Source: Iris pallida (taxonomy: Eukaryota > Streptophyta > Magnoliopsida > Asparagales > Iridaceae). Taken from it: DNA of 64,000 nucleotides. The notes beneath the pieces were generated by a model. That model saw only the letters and a list, made by a program, of their open reading frames with translations. It had not been told where the DNA came from and did no database searches. A program made the translations under genes and the position numbers. Positions 21,125 through 32,963 of the stretch are shown in pieces. The stretch is taken from positions 29,596,778 through 29,660,777 of the forward strand of contig JANAVB010015600.1 of NCBI GenBank assembly GCA_029216955.1. Direction: 5' to 3'. Within the stretch, counting starts at the first letter, position 1. Each line of letters begins with the position of its first letter.

Positions 21125-23362
21125 GAGGAGTTTTAAGAGAGAAAATTTCTTTACTTTCTCCTTTGCTTCGAATCTTCCCTACCCCGATTGTCATCCTCTT
21201 CTTCGATCAGCAAATGGCTCCCAAGAAGACTGTTGCAGTGAAGAGTAAGAAGGCAGCGTCTTCGACTGTGGCGGCGAAGGGCAAGAAGACTGCTTCTACT
21301 TCGACTGCGGCCGCTCCTCCGCCGGCCGACGTGCCTGCAGCTCACCCTGACGTCCATCCCCCTATTGCTGGTAAGGACATTATATGAGTTTAAGGAACCC
21401 TAACTGCTATGGCTACGTCGCATATTTTATGTACGAGCATTTATCTTCACGTGAGCCGTATGTTCGTCCTATGGCCGAGCCGTGAGCCGCATAAGAATGG
21501 CCACTTTGACCGCATATGTGCTTCGCCATCGAAGCCGCATAAGCTACGCTGAGTCGCATGGAGCCGCATAAGAGTTCTTCTTAGCTTGAGCCGCATGAGA
21601 CTTTATTAAGTTGGAGCCGCATAAACTCGAAAACACCCACTGGTTCTTTTTGTCCATTTTTTTAACTTATCTTTTCTGTCTTCTTCTCAGTGAATTTATC
21701 GGTTAATGCTACTGGAGAACTCCTGGTAGGCCCTGCCCAAGCTGCTCTGGGTTATAGGTACGACCATATAGTTAGGCATGTGGCAGACCAGTTTTCGAGT
21801 GACGAGCCTCCGGCGAGATTGAATGCCCTCAAGAACCAGCCTTTCTATTTTCTTAACGCTATGATGAACTCGGAGAAGTTAGAAGGGGAATACTTGAAGC
21901 ATGCGTTCTTCTTTGGAGACGTCTTGACTGTGAAGAACAGTTAGGTTCTGGAGGTTGCAGAGAACTGGAGTTTTGTTTCTAACGGGATGGCGATCCGTAT
22001 TCCGCAAATGGAGCATCACTTCCCACTATCTTGGTTCAATATGCTCCCAATGGACCGGAAGATGGAAGAGTCTTTAACTCCTACCCGAAGTGGGATGTTT
22101 GTGGGAGACATCCATTATAACAACAGCCTGAAGTCAGTGTGTGCGGGCAAGGTGCACACCAGCCGTTCTGTAATGGGATTGGCCCTGGGTACTTTCTTGA
22201 ATGTGCCGGGTCCCAATTTCACGTTTTTTACAGCCGACACTTTTATGAACCAACTTGCTCGGAAGGGCTCCTATCCCATTGGTCGGTTGATGATCCCTAG
22301 CTGGATACATCCCATTCCCTCGTCGACCAATCTGTCTTTGTGGATTTTGCAAAAGTATGAGGCCTTTCTGTGTGAGATTGGTCTTTACCATGCTATTCGG
22401 GGCACCAGCCATGGCTTGCCTATAAACAAGAGATTATTTATATCTCTGCTGGAGATGTATAACCGCCGTACGGGAACCTTCTATACACCCGTAGAGGAAA
22501 TGGGGCTTGCGCTCCACGAAATACATGCGGTCTCCAAGCTTCCTTGGGGGGGACGAAGCTTTTTAGGCGTATACTCCCACGAATGAGGAGTTCGAAGAGT
22601 TGAAAAGACGGTATCCAGGCTTCGTGGCTCTTTATCAAGAGATATTGTGCCATTATAGCACATGTCATCTGTAACGCCCCAGAACCAGAATACTGGAGAG
22701 CGGGGGCGTACATAGCCAGCTACGTATATTGAAGTGCAACCCACCTCGCCATACGGTCACGACTGTCTAGATACATGAGGGTTTAACTACAAGCCAACAG
22801 TCTCCTATGGTCATGAACAAACCTATTGTCTCAATCACAAGCAAGCAATAGTAGTTACAAGATGTCAGAGCACCAAATATATAATAGCAAGGCGTTCCAT
22901 ACATTACATATTGGATGATCATGAAGCTAGTCGTACAAAATGTCAGGACTAGCAAGAGTTCAGTCATACATAATCAACCCTAGGATCTGTCAATCATGTT
23001 ACAGCCCGTAGGCAGACAGTAAGTAAGGTACAATCGAGCTAACACGTGCTCGTCAGCTAAACGCCTCAAAAGAATAATTTTTACAATAAAGTGGGAGGAC
23101 AAAAAGAAACCCACTCGTTGCCAGGGTTACGCCTGGTGGTCACCATCTGGCTGGAAGACCGATGGATCCTCTGGTGCTGCTCCAATATCTGGCTACACAA
23201 AACCAGCTGGGTCAGACCCCAGAAAGAGCAAGTGCCACAAAGGAGGCTTCACTTAGGAACTAAAACCAGCATATCACAATAGAATGTTAAAGATAATAAA
23301 TAAGAAATGATAATAATAGAGATAACAACAGTAAACTGAGTACGAGGAAACCATTCAAGTAG

Positions 23363-23765
23363 CCAGATCACAACCCTTAAACCAAACAAGGACCGGGGTT
23401 GTAACCCTTCACCTGAATAGAAACCCGTCTCAATTACTATTGGTACAGTGAAGATAATAAACGAAGAGAGGACACATAACTGCTCCGGGAGCCAGGTTAC
23501 AACCCTTAAACCAAATAAGGACCGAGGTTGTAACCCTTCGTCTGAACAAAACTGGACCCCCGATCTTTATTGTTAAGGCCGGTCATGCTTGTTGAAGTAA
23601 GGTAAAATATGACGAGCATGGCATGGGGTACAATAAAACAATAAACGAAGAGAGGACACAGAACTGCTCCGGAAGCCAGGTTACAACCCTTAAACCAAAC
23701 AAGGATCGGGGTTGTAACCCTTCGCCTGAACAGAACTGGACCCCCGATCGTTATTGTTAAGTCAA
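23363..23765. repeat. Three copies of a block with inverted GGTTACAACC / GGTTGTAACC words
   Basis: Blocks near 23363, 23490 and 23672 share ACAACCCTTAAACCAAA.AAGGA followed by CGGGGTTGTAACCCTTC. Each block can pair ACAACCCTT-type and GGTTGTAACCC-type arms, giving a potential hairpin. Confidence 0.7.
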
Positions 23766-24507
23766 GCATCAATGATCATGTCATGTCACAATCTTGCACT
23801 GGATCAGGATAAAACTCAGCTGGAATAAACTACATCCAATCAATCACGGCCAATCAAGAGTACGGCTTGATACTTTTAACTAACTAGGGTTATCACAGGC
23901 CTAGTTACTAGCAAGATACAATGAGATTATCCCAACAGCCACAAGCCTTGCAGACCATCCAGTTATCCAGGTCGAATGTTCGTTTAGGAAGTATGCAACA
24001 CATAACTGTGTGCTGGAAATGTGCCCTACTCGTCGGTAGGCTACAAGTCCACTGAATGCGCCCAGATAACGGGATTGCCTGTAGTTGGGAAATCTCTTCA
24101 TGACTACTGAATTATTCTAGTTTATTAGCCTTAGTCAATTGCAGTAGGTATCCCTGACCGTGGTACTCAGGGATCCCTATCCTAGACATGATGCAAGACA
24201 GTACCAGTTTATTTGTACAAACGTAATCGTCCACGATGTCCAGGTCCTTCGTACTTGTCATGTCAGGCTAGCTGTCATAACAGCATATCGAGATATATCA
24301 TGTCAATTTACTTGTCAAGAGTGCGTCACAGCGGGCCACTATCGTGTTTTATTCTTACATTATCATGAATGAGAAAAACTTGCATAAAATAACTAGTGAC
24401 ATATTCTTGAAGCCAAGAAAAAGATCTACAACTTTCATGTTTTGAGTTTTTCAAGATTCTAGCTACAAAACAACTTAAACAGACAAAATAGCAAAATAGA
24501 GCAATTC

Positions 24508-24890
24508 CGGCGCATGGGATTCCTGCACAATCGGCGCATGAGATTTCTGCACGAATCGACGCATGAGATTCCTGTGCAAATCGGCGTATGATATTCCTGC
24601 ACGAATCGGCACATGAGATTCCTGCACGAATCGGCGCATGAGATTCCTGCACAAATCGGCGCATGGGATTCCTGCGCAAATCGGCGTATGAGATTCCTGT
24701 ACGAATCGGCGCATGAGATTCCTGCACAAATCGGCACATGGGATTCCTACACAAATCGGCGCATGAGATTCCTGCACGAATCGGCGTATGGGATTCCTCG
24801 GCAAATCGGCGCATGAGATTCCTGCACGAATCGGCGCATGGGATTCCTGCACAAATCGGCACATGAGATTCCTGCTCGAATTGGCGCATG
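24508..24890. repeat. 25-bp tandem repeat (about 15 units) inside LTR F
   Basis: The unit is TCGGCGCATGAGATTCCTGC plus ACGAA. Units vary mainly at CGCATG/CACATG/CGTATG and CACGAA/CACAAA. Because 25 is not a multiple of three, long repetitive open frames appear on both strands; they are not genes. Confidence 0.9.
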
Positions 24891-25682
24891 GACTCCCGGC
24901 GCATGGCCTCCCAGCGCTTGGGGTTCATCGTCCCCAAACAGCAAGTTCAGCCATGAAAGTTCCGAAAACTTGCCATGGCCATAACTTCCTCATCCGGAGT
25001 CGAAATCAAACGAAACAAAAGCCAAAACTGAAGAAAATTGAATTCTCTACAACATAGAACCATTAGTTTTTAGAAATACCAAGTATTTAGAGATCAAAAC
25101 TAAGAAAACTAAACAAGAAGGAACTTAAAACTTAGATCTACAAAAATATAACCATAAAAATGGAAAATGCCAAGTTCTAAAGTATCTTAGAATCAAGTAA
25201 GGAAGAGAATGGAACAATAAAACTTTGAGATCCATCATGAAGCAAGTTTGCACTTGCCTAAGCTCTCTCTCTTCCTGGTAGGTGTAGAAGTAAATATGGA
25301 GAAGAAGAAGAGTAATGAAGAGAGAGAATGAAGGAATGGGTTAATAAAGGATGATGGGGGTGGTAGGTAGGGGTTCTCCCCTTGGTTCATGATGAACCAA
25401 GGCAACCCAAGCCTAGCTGAACCAACCCAAAATAAACCGAGCCAAGCCAAGAGATACGCAATACAAGAGAAAATACGTACACGTATTCCAAGATACGTAA
25501 TACGAACTACAGGCATTACAACTCTACCCTCCTTAAAAGAATTTCGTCCTCAAAATTTAATCAAGATGCTAGAATTGCAAGGACAAGCTATACTAATCGT
25601 AAGCTATAACAAGCAGTCTATCATGCAGTCATTTATTCAAGCAAGGAATTGAAAGCATAAGGCATAAGGAAGACATTATACC

Positions 25683-26900
25683 TTACGAGTCAAACAGGTC
25701 GGGATATCGCGATCGGATATCATCCTCACGCTCCCACGTCGACTCACCCGAAGAGTGATGACCCCAAGCAACTCGGACTAACTTGATAGTCTTGTTCTTG
25801 AGTGTCTTCTCTCTTCGGTCCAATATAGATACGGGCCTCTCATCACACGAAAGGTTGGTACCAACAACCAATTCCGAATGATCCTGGATGTGGCTCGGGT
25901 CCGGTATATACCGTCGCAGTTGGGATACATGGAATACGTCATGCACCTCACGTAGCGACGGTGGAAGAGCGAGACGATAGGATACATCTCCTACTCGCTC
26001 CAGAATGTCGAATGACCCTATATACCTAGGACTAAGCTTTCCCCGCACGTCAAAACGAATGACGCCACGGTTAGGCAAAATCCTCAGGAATACATGGTCG
26101 CCGACAGAAAACTCAAGAGGGCGCCGATGAGAATCGGCCTAATGACGCTGGCGATCGTGGGTAACTCGAAGATGATCTCTGACTCTTCTGACCACTTCAA
26201 CGGTCTGAGCAATCATTTTCGGACCAAGCATCTGCCTCTCTCCAACATCATCCCAGGCTAGCGGAGATCGACACTTCCTACCATATAGTGCCTCGAACGG
26301 TACCATCTGGATACTGGCCTAGAAACTGTTGTTGTACGAGAACTCCACCAGGTGCACGTGATCTTCCCATGAACCACCGAAGTCGAGTGTACATGACCGT
26401 TACATATCTTCAAGAGTCTGGATCGTGCGTTCCGACTGGCCATCTGTCTGTGGGTGATATGCTGAGCTGAACTGGAGGCGAGTCCCCAAACTCTCTTGCA
26501 GGCTACGCTAAAAGTGCGACGTAAATCTGGAATCTCTGTCCGAGGTAATACTGACTAGTACACCGTGCAATCTGACATTCTGTCGGAGATACATCTCCGC
26601 TAGCTGAGCCGTCGACTGACCAACTCTGAACGGGAGAAAGTGGGCCACCTTCGTGAGCCGGTCAACTATAACCCAAATAGCGTCTCTGCCAGCCGGGGAT
26701 CTAGGTAATCCAGTCACAAAATCCATGGTTATATGCTCTCACTTCCATTCTGGAATTGGCAAGGGCTGAAGTAGTCCAGCTGGCCTCTGATGTTCAGTCT
26801 TAACTTGTTGGTAAACCAAACATCGAAAGACAAATCGGGCTATCTCCCTCTTCATGCCATTCCACCAAAAGTGCTGACGAATATGGCTGGATTCTTGATG
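25683..26900 (-). pseudogene. Element F integrase C-terminal half with chromodomain-like tail
   Basis: The minus strand reads, in order: the [13 protein letters not shown] zinc-finger region, [31 protein letters not shown] (second catalytic Asp), then [26 protein letters not shown] and the terminal STWEREDDIRSRYPDLF typical of Tekay CHDCR tails. Several stops and frame changes occur between 26078 and 26508. It is related to the intact integrase of element E but clearly diverged. The enzyme would have joined cDNA to chromatin; here it is dead. Confidence 0.8.
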
Positions 26901-29638
26901 ATATGGCTGCGAAATTGTGTAGTCTCGGAGGGAGCTGGTTCTATCGAGAGGATCAGTCGTAACCTCATCCTTCCAGCTGTGAAGTTAGTTTTGCGAGTCA
27001 GGCTAGCTCTCCTCCCGGCCATGGTGTACAGCATACACCGTGGCCTTCGCACTTTCACATCCAAGGTTATTGCCCGCGATGTGATAAAAGATTTTGAACG
27101 GACTGAGCTGCCCTATCATTATCTGATGGGGTGGCTGTTGATGCATTATCCGTCTTTGATGAGACCGGGCTCTGAAGACGGCGTAACTGATGACGACGCT
27201 TTTACCTTCCGCTATCGTAATGAGTCTTGGGAGTACGAGACCATGCGTGCTTGTCGGATGGCACTGGCGAGGGCAGATATGTACAACATTTTCGTATCTG
27301 TCCCTCATTTTACTGCTGAAGAAATAGCGACTGTACATCTTGACGGTATTGGGCCCCCTTAACTTCTGGACGGCCAGATGCTTCTGCGGCTGCGTAACAT
27401 CCGTCCCGCTCATCTGGTGTATCGCAACCGTAACACTGTCTTTCTGGAGCCTTATCTGCCTAGCAGTTTCGCCCGGCAGTTTGGATACAGTCAGCTTTTT
27501 CTAGACAGCCCCAGCTCTTGTCTGGGTTTTGAAGGTAGCCTTTTTGACGGCATCAGGGCCTGGCACTACTATGACACATTCCATACCAGTACCATTTTCT
27601 CAGTTCCTGCTATCAAGGCAACGGTAGAGATCATGTATATGGCGGCACTGTACCACGTTATGGCGAACAAGCCCCCAGTCGGTTTTAACCCGGGTGCCAG
27701 TTTTATTGTTGGCACCGGCCTGGATGAGAGTTACCAGGGGGCCAAGACGAGGAAGAGGAAGAATAGAGTCGAAGTGCCAGATTCGGACTCCGCTATTGCA
27801 GATGATGAAGGCGACGAGCATGATGGGGATGACTCTTTCCTTCCGGTGGCAGATGTAGGGGCGGGTCAGCAGCCTATTTTGCCAGATAAGATGGTGGTAG
27901 ATCAGTCATCCGTTGCGCCCGGCCCTGCACGAAAGCATAGCCGGCATATTTCTCCTGTTGGTGGTATTCCTCGCTCTCGGAAGCTGGCTGTGACCAGACA
28001 CCGCAAGCTAACTATAAAGGAAAGAGGCGAGGAAGTTAACCCCGCATCAGAGGTAAATAAGTCACTACCGGTTCTTCCTTTATTCTAGCTTTGATTTTAA
28101 TCATCTTCCTTCCCTCTTGTAGGTGTCAGAAGAAGAGGACTCTCAAGTTGCCGAGGTCGTGACTCGGGATGATGGGGGCTCCGGTGAGTCTGCCCCTGAA
28201 ATTGCTAAATTCTATCAAGATGGTGCTGATCGAGTTGTCTTTCCCTCCGCGGTGGCTGGAAAAGAGGAGCCGGCCGAATTGAACTTGGAGATCGCGGGTG
28301 AGGAGACCATGCCAGCTGCGAACGAGCTGCAGCCTCCATGCTCCTCCTCTGGAAAGATAAGCCGAATCTTAACTTGCGAGGAGGTCTATCTGCTCTATCA
28401 TCACATCCTTCGGGTCACGTCGATTGATTGTTGTCATGGACATGCAGGTCCTGCCTCTCCAGTACCGAGGATGGACATTGTTGAGACGGACTCTGCCGAA
28501 GGGGCACTGGCGGAGAGGGACGTACCCCCTCCCCTTCCGGCTCGTCTTGATGGACCTCCCGCAGGCTCGAGTTCGGCAAGTCTGGTGATGGGACAGCCGG
28601 GGCAGGGGAAGATGGTCCTTGCTTCTTCCTCTGCTCGGGCGGCTCCGAGAGTCGACCTCTCCGCCCTGCCAAGTGTCCAGGCTCTTCGAGTGGCAGAGGA
28701 AGAGTTGGCTGCTATCCGTGCATCGTTTTGCTCGGAAGTTGCCTCCCTGGTGGCAAGTTCTAGCACAATTCCTTCGATGTTGCCGGCCACGCTTTCTCTG
28801 ACGCCGTCCTCTTCAGAGGTCCTGGACGAAGCGTTACAGGACGCGGTCGACAGCTTTTATCGTCACTTAAAAAGGGGGATAGAAGCTGCTGTGGAAAGAG
28901 GGACCTCTTTTGTCTTGGCCCGGCAATGCGCCCAGGGTCAAATTGATATCCTTAAGGCCCTTCCCGGTGTGGCAGGGGTGGCTGCTCTTTTGGAGGTAAA
29001 ATTGCTGGAGACTGATCAGCTGGTGGCCCATCTTCAGGTACTGCGGCAGACTGATCTGCCTGCTGCTATAGATCAGGAATGCGGTTCCCTCACAACTGCT
29101 ATAGAGAAGACGAGGGCTGCTCGAGATAAAATTGAACCGGCCATACTGAAGGATCTCCGCGCTCTGTTTGATCGTTATGATCAATTGAGCCATTAGAGTG
29201 AAGATGTTACGGCTCGGGAAGCGAATGCCTCCCGCGGGATCACCGACACGCGGGAGCAGATCCTTGAGCTTCAGAGGAAGTTAACTTTCTTTGAGTCTGA
29301 GCTTGAGGCTGCCCGTATCGACAGGGGGCTAATTATCCAGGAGGCTGACAGAGTTAATCAAGCTTCGGCTGACCTAGAAATGGCTCTGAAGAAGTTGGAA
29401 GACGACTGGCGGGCACTCATGGACCTGGATAATGGGGAGCGGTTGTCCCATGAGGATGAGTGCCGAGCTAGACAGAGGCTTGAGCGGGATACTGCCTTGG
29501 TGAGGAACCGCCTCTTGGAGTTGTGTAGTGCCGAACTATAGTCGATCGTTCCTTCATTTATTTCTGTTTTCCTTTTCTTTTTCTTTTTTTTTGAGAGGGA
29601 CGTGGTCCCCAAAACATGTAATGCTTTTTCGACTTTCA

Positions 29639-29644
29639 AATAAA
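29639..29644 (+). terminator. Poly(A) signal of B's antisense gene
   Basis: AATAAA lies about 100 bp after the natural stop at 29539-29541, downstream of a T-rich stretch. Confidence 0.5.
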
Positions 29645-29723
29645 GAGTACTTTCTATTCTACCCTTCATTTATATTACTTGTTGTGCCTGTGGTATTGTG
29701 GTGATGTTTGCCCCGCATGGGGG

Positions 29724-30460
29724 ACTTATCTGTGGACCTGTTACCCCTGGCATACCTTGGTTTTAGGTACGGGTAACAAGTTTGATTGGGGATACTTAGA
29801 ACGGTTCACAGTAATGGTGTCGTAGACGTTCCGAGTATCGGAAGAAAGAATGCCATGGAGCAGCTGGGCTTTCGGGGCATAATGAGAAATGACGGGCCTT
29901 TGCTGAGAAATTCAGTACAGGCCATTTGTGGGCCTATTACCCTTGGCATACCTTGGTTTAGGATACGGATAATAGGATGAAAGGGAACCAACATACTTAT
30001 TCAGAGGTAATGAGGACATGGCAAGCATGAGGGTTTTCTTACCGCAGAATCTTCCTACTCAGAGGTGATGAGGACATGACAAGAGTGGACTCAACAGAGG
30101 ATATTTGTGGGCTTACTATCCTTGGCGTACTCCGGTTGTGGGTACAGATAATAAGTCGAAAGGGAATCAACATACTTACTCAGAGATAATGAGGACATGG
30201 CAAGCATGAGGGTTTCTTCGACGGAGCCTTCCCATTCAGAGGTAATGAGGACATGGCAGGAGTGGGCTCTATGAAGGGAGGGTACATAGGACGACTCAGA
30301 GGTAATGAGGACATGGAAGTTCTATGTAGAGGGGTGATTTATTTTTGGCAGAATTGAGACGACTCAGAGGTAACATCGACATGGTCGTTTTGGAAATTTG
30401 TGGATCTGTTACCCTTTTTGTGCACTGGAAGTGCGGGTAGTGGATCATGATGAAGGAGCT
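29724..30460. repeat. Diverged tandem repeat, about 180-bp period, in B's 3' region
   Basis: Four blocks start TGTGG.CCT.TTACCC.TGGC (near 29733, 29926, 30108, 30401). Interleaved are six copies of CAGAGGTAATGAGGACATGG (30003, 30060, 30180, 30237, 30297, 30365). No coding frame survives. Confidence 0.75.
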
Positions 30461-30472
30461 CCTTTAGGAAGA

Positions 30473-30918
30473 AAGTTCAGAGGTATGGTCATACATAACT
30501 TTCCCCCGAAAGAGTGACCGGGATGTAAGTTCAGGGGTACCATCGGGTACATAACTCGACAATCCATGAATTTTGGAATCAAAGTGTAAGTTCAGAGGTA
30601 CCAGCGGGTATATGACTCGATAATCTGGAATTTCTGTGGAAGGAAGACGTTAGTTCAGCGGTACGAGAGGGTACATGACTCAGCAATCTAGGATTTCTGT
30701 GAATGTGAGTTCAGCGGCACCAGCGGGTACATGACTCGATAATCTAGAATATTATGAAAGTGAGTTCAGCGGTACCAGCGGGTACATGACTCAATGCTCT
30801 GAAATTTTATGAAAGTGAGTTCAGCGGCGCCAGCGGGTACATGACTCGATGATCTGGAGTATTGTAAATGTGAGTTCAGCGGTACCAGCGGGTACATGAC
30901 TCGATGATCTGGAATATG
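30473..30918. repeat. About 55-bp tandem repeat, eight units, adjoining the pol stop codon
   Basis: Each unit carries GTTCAGCGGTACCAGCGGGT followed by ACATGACTCGAT and a short spacer. Units near 30475, 30527, 30590, 30651, 30708, 30762, 30817 and 30870 become more uniform toward the pol end. Tandem arrays between pol and the 3' LTR are known in Tat elements and can seed satellites. Confidence 0.85.
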
Positions 30919-30922
30919 TCGT

Positions 30923-32963
30923 TTAGACATAATATTTCTTCAAGAACTTGCCGTTGACGGGCAACATGAGCAAGTCTCCGTTTTGTTTTGCGAGGCGGTA
31001 AGCACCGTTGGAGAATACGGCCTCAATGATAAACGACCCTTTCCATTTTGGCTGGAATTTGTCGGTGGTTTTGTGAGTCATGGCCATCGGCCTTCGGACT
31101 GCCAGGACGAGATCGCCCACCTGGAATATTCTGATTTTAACCTTCTTGTTGAAGGATCCAGAGATGCGTGCTTGGTATAGCTCGATTTATTGCTGATCCA
31201 AGAGGCGCTTTTCATCTAAGGCCTCCAACTCTTGTAGCCGACGACGGTAGTTATCGTCCGTCGTCAATTGATAAGTAAGGGCAACGCGGAGTGAGGGTAT
31301 TTGAGTCTCCAATGGGAGGACTGCCTCACTCCCGTACACCAGGGAAAATGGCGTGTTCCAGTGGCTGTTCGGACTGTAGTACGGTACGCCCATAAAAATT
31401 CACCAAGCTTCTAGTTCCAGTCGCGTTTGTTGGAAGAGACAAACTTCTTGAGAAGTTTGATGATTATTTTGTTGAATGCCTCTGCCAACCCATTTGCTGC
31501 CGGATTGTATGGTGTCAAAGCAATATTTTGGATGCGATGCTTGTCGCAGAACCGATAGAAGGCGTGGCTTGCAAACTGCGGACCATTATCGTGGATGATC
31601 CTTCGGGGCAGTCCAAAGCGATAGATGACATGATGCTTGAGGAAGCTAATCACGTTTGAAGTCTTTACTTCTGTGAGCGGGACAGCTTCTGCCCATTTAG
31701 AGAAGTAATCCGTGATCGCGAGTATGAAGCGATATCCACGGAAGGACGGTGGAGCAATCTGACCGATGATGTCCATTCCCCATGCTTTAAATGGCCAGGA
31801 CGCTACTGTCGGATGTAGAAACTCGGATGGTTGGTGGATGAAGTCCGCGTGGACTTGGCAGGCTTTGTACTTTCTTGTATAATCTATCGCATCTGCTACC
31901 ATCGTGGGCCAGTAGTAGCCCATTCGGCGAAGATGGTCTTGCAATTTAGGGCCAGGCTGATGGGCCCCGCAGATACCGTCATGAGCTTCGCGTACGGCTT
32001 CTTTGGCTTCTGCGTTTGACAGACACTAAAGTAATAATCCATCGTAAGATCGCCGATACAGCATTTTCGTCTCTGTATCGTAGAAGAATCTGAGAGAACG
32101 CCTTCTGATGGAAGTGGCTTCCTTTGGGTTCTCGGGCAAGATGTCGTAGACTACAAAGTCTATGAATGGTTGTCTCCAGTCGGACGCTTCATCGACCGTC
32201 TGAGCGGAATAACTCGCCACAAACTGAATATTGTTCTTGGGACAGACCAGTTCGTGGCCTATCACATCCACCGATTGATGAGCATAGTTTGGAACCGCTA
32301 GGGAAGCGGCAAGGCCAGCCAGGGCATCGGCGTCGATATTCCGGAGTCTGGGAACGTGTTCGATGAAGAATCCCTCAAATGACAAAATAATGTTGATCGC
32401 TATTTGGTGATAGGGGATCATGTCTTCGTGGCGGACTTCGTACGAACCCCGAATCTGATTGACGATTAACTACGAATCGTCGTATGCTTCAAGATATTCT
32501 ACCCCCAGCTCTCTTACAAGTTGGAGGCCAATGACCAATGCGTTGTACTCGGCCACATTGTTAGAGCAGGGCTCTGTGAGGGAGGAAGCACGATTAATCA
32601 CCAACCCGGAAGGAGAAACCAGCACCACCCCGACTCCGACGACAATATTACCCTTAGGTCCGGTCCTTGAGGCGCCGTCGAAGAACGTTCACCATATATC
32701 ATCGTGAGAGGTTGCATGCGAGTTGGCGACCTCATCTGGGATTTCTTCATATATTCTGGACGATTTTGAGCCTGGGTGGCCTGCTAAAAAGTCTGCCAGA
32801 GCTTGACCCTTAACAGCCTTTTACGGGACGAAGATCATATGATAAGGAGATAGCGATATTGCCCATGTGGCGAGGCGGGAGCTGAGTGCTCCTGGTTTCG
32901 TCATGAGGACCCTGAGAGGATTGACTCGTTAGATCACATGTATGGTTTGTCCTGTGACATAGT
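30923..32963 (-). pseudogene. Element B pol, 3' portion: archaeal-type RNase H and integrase, split by element C
   Basis: The minus strand reads: remnants of aRNH (..NNVAEYNAL.., then EAYDDS, with a TAG near 32470 where a Gln codon is expected), NIDADALAGLAA (last catalytic Asp), LYRRSYDGLLL, then integrase with MGYYWPTM, CKACQVHADF, MDIIGQI, HDNGPQF and ANGLAEAFN (the DDE triad is present), and the C-terminal GDLVLAVRRP...FLKKYYV ending at 30923. Frames change near 31.4 kb. The upstream half of RNase H is at 45.8 kb across element C. It is homologous to 35813-37788. Confidence 0.85.
32959..32963. other. Target duplication of element C, left copy (ATAGT)
   Basis: Identical to 45835-45839. 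Removing C and one copy rejoins B's RNase H coding sequence. Confidence 0.9.

Larger units (their letters stand above)
20108..21625 (+). repeat. Dispersed motif array, consensus TGAGCCGCATG
   Basis: About 28 copies or one-mismatch variants occur across the U3 end of LTR B, the segment between LTR and antisense promoter, and the first intron of the antisense gene (eight copies between 21451 and 21620). Spacing is irregular (about 15-60 bp), so this is not a simple tandem repeat; only the 8-11 bp core is conserved. Nearly all copies read GCCGCATG on plus. Confidence 0.85.
22670..25520 (-). repeat. 3' LTR of element F (2,851 bp)
   Basis: It starts TGTAACGCCCCAGAACC and ends GGCATTACA. The minus-strand polypurine tract AAGGAGGGTAGAGT follows at 25521-25534, matching AAGGAGGGTAGACT before the 3' LTR of element E. 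The LTR contains two internal repeat sets, listed separately. Confidence 0.75.
22670..26930 (-). mobile_element. Element F: truncated Tekay-type (chromovirus) retrotransposon inside B's antisense gene
   Basis: It comprises a complete 3' LTR (22670-25520), polypurine tract, chromodomain-like tail and integrase up to the zinc-finger region. It stops near 26.9 kb where B's antisense exon resumes. RT, protease, gag and the 5' LTR are gone, so a deletion followed insertion. The left flank is TCATC (22665-22669); no right copy could be placed with confidence. Confidence 0.75.
21214..29541 (+). pseudogene. Antisense, intron-containing gene of element B, plant-mobile-domain-like, disrupted by element F
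   Basis: Exon 1 (21214-21370) codes for a Lys/Ala-rich MAPKKTVAVKSKK start. A GTAAGG...TTCTTCTCAG intron (21371-21690, phase 1) follows. Exon 2 runs to the F insertion at 22670 and contains LLEMYNRRTGTF.TPVEEMGLALHEI and LPWGG, which I read as plant mobile domain (PMD)-like. It is broken by TAG at 21942 and a frameshift near 22,562. After F, coding resumes (~26.9 kb) with one stop (27360), a second intron (28053-28122, phase 0), possibly a third ending near 28447, and an acidic/Pro-rich then coiled-coil C-terminus, with a stop at 29194 and the natural end at 29539. AATAAA lies at 29639. About 1,200 residues before decay. Antisense extra ORFs and PMD capture are known in Tat elements; the exact function is unknown. 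Confidence 0.7.

Noticed and set aside
22670..22745. Possibility that F is a host gene 3' end
   Set aside because: TG..CA borders, a polypurine tract and integrase on minus show it is an LTR element.
24326..24944. Long repetitive open frames on both strands (Ala-Gly-Ile-Ser-Cys-Ala-Asp type peptides)
   Set aside because: They arise from the 25-bp tandem repeat, whose period is not a multiple of three, so all frames stay open together. There is no start context or homology.
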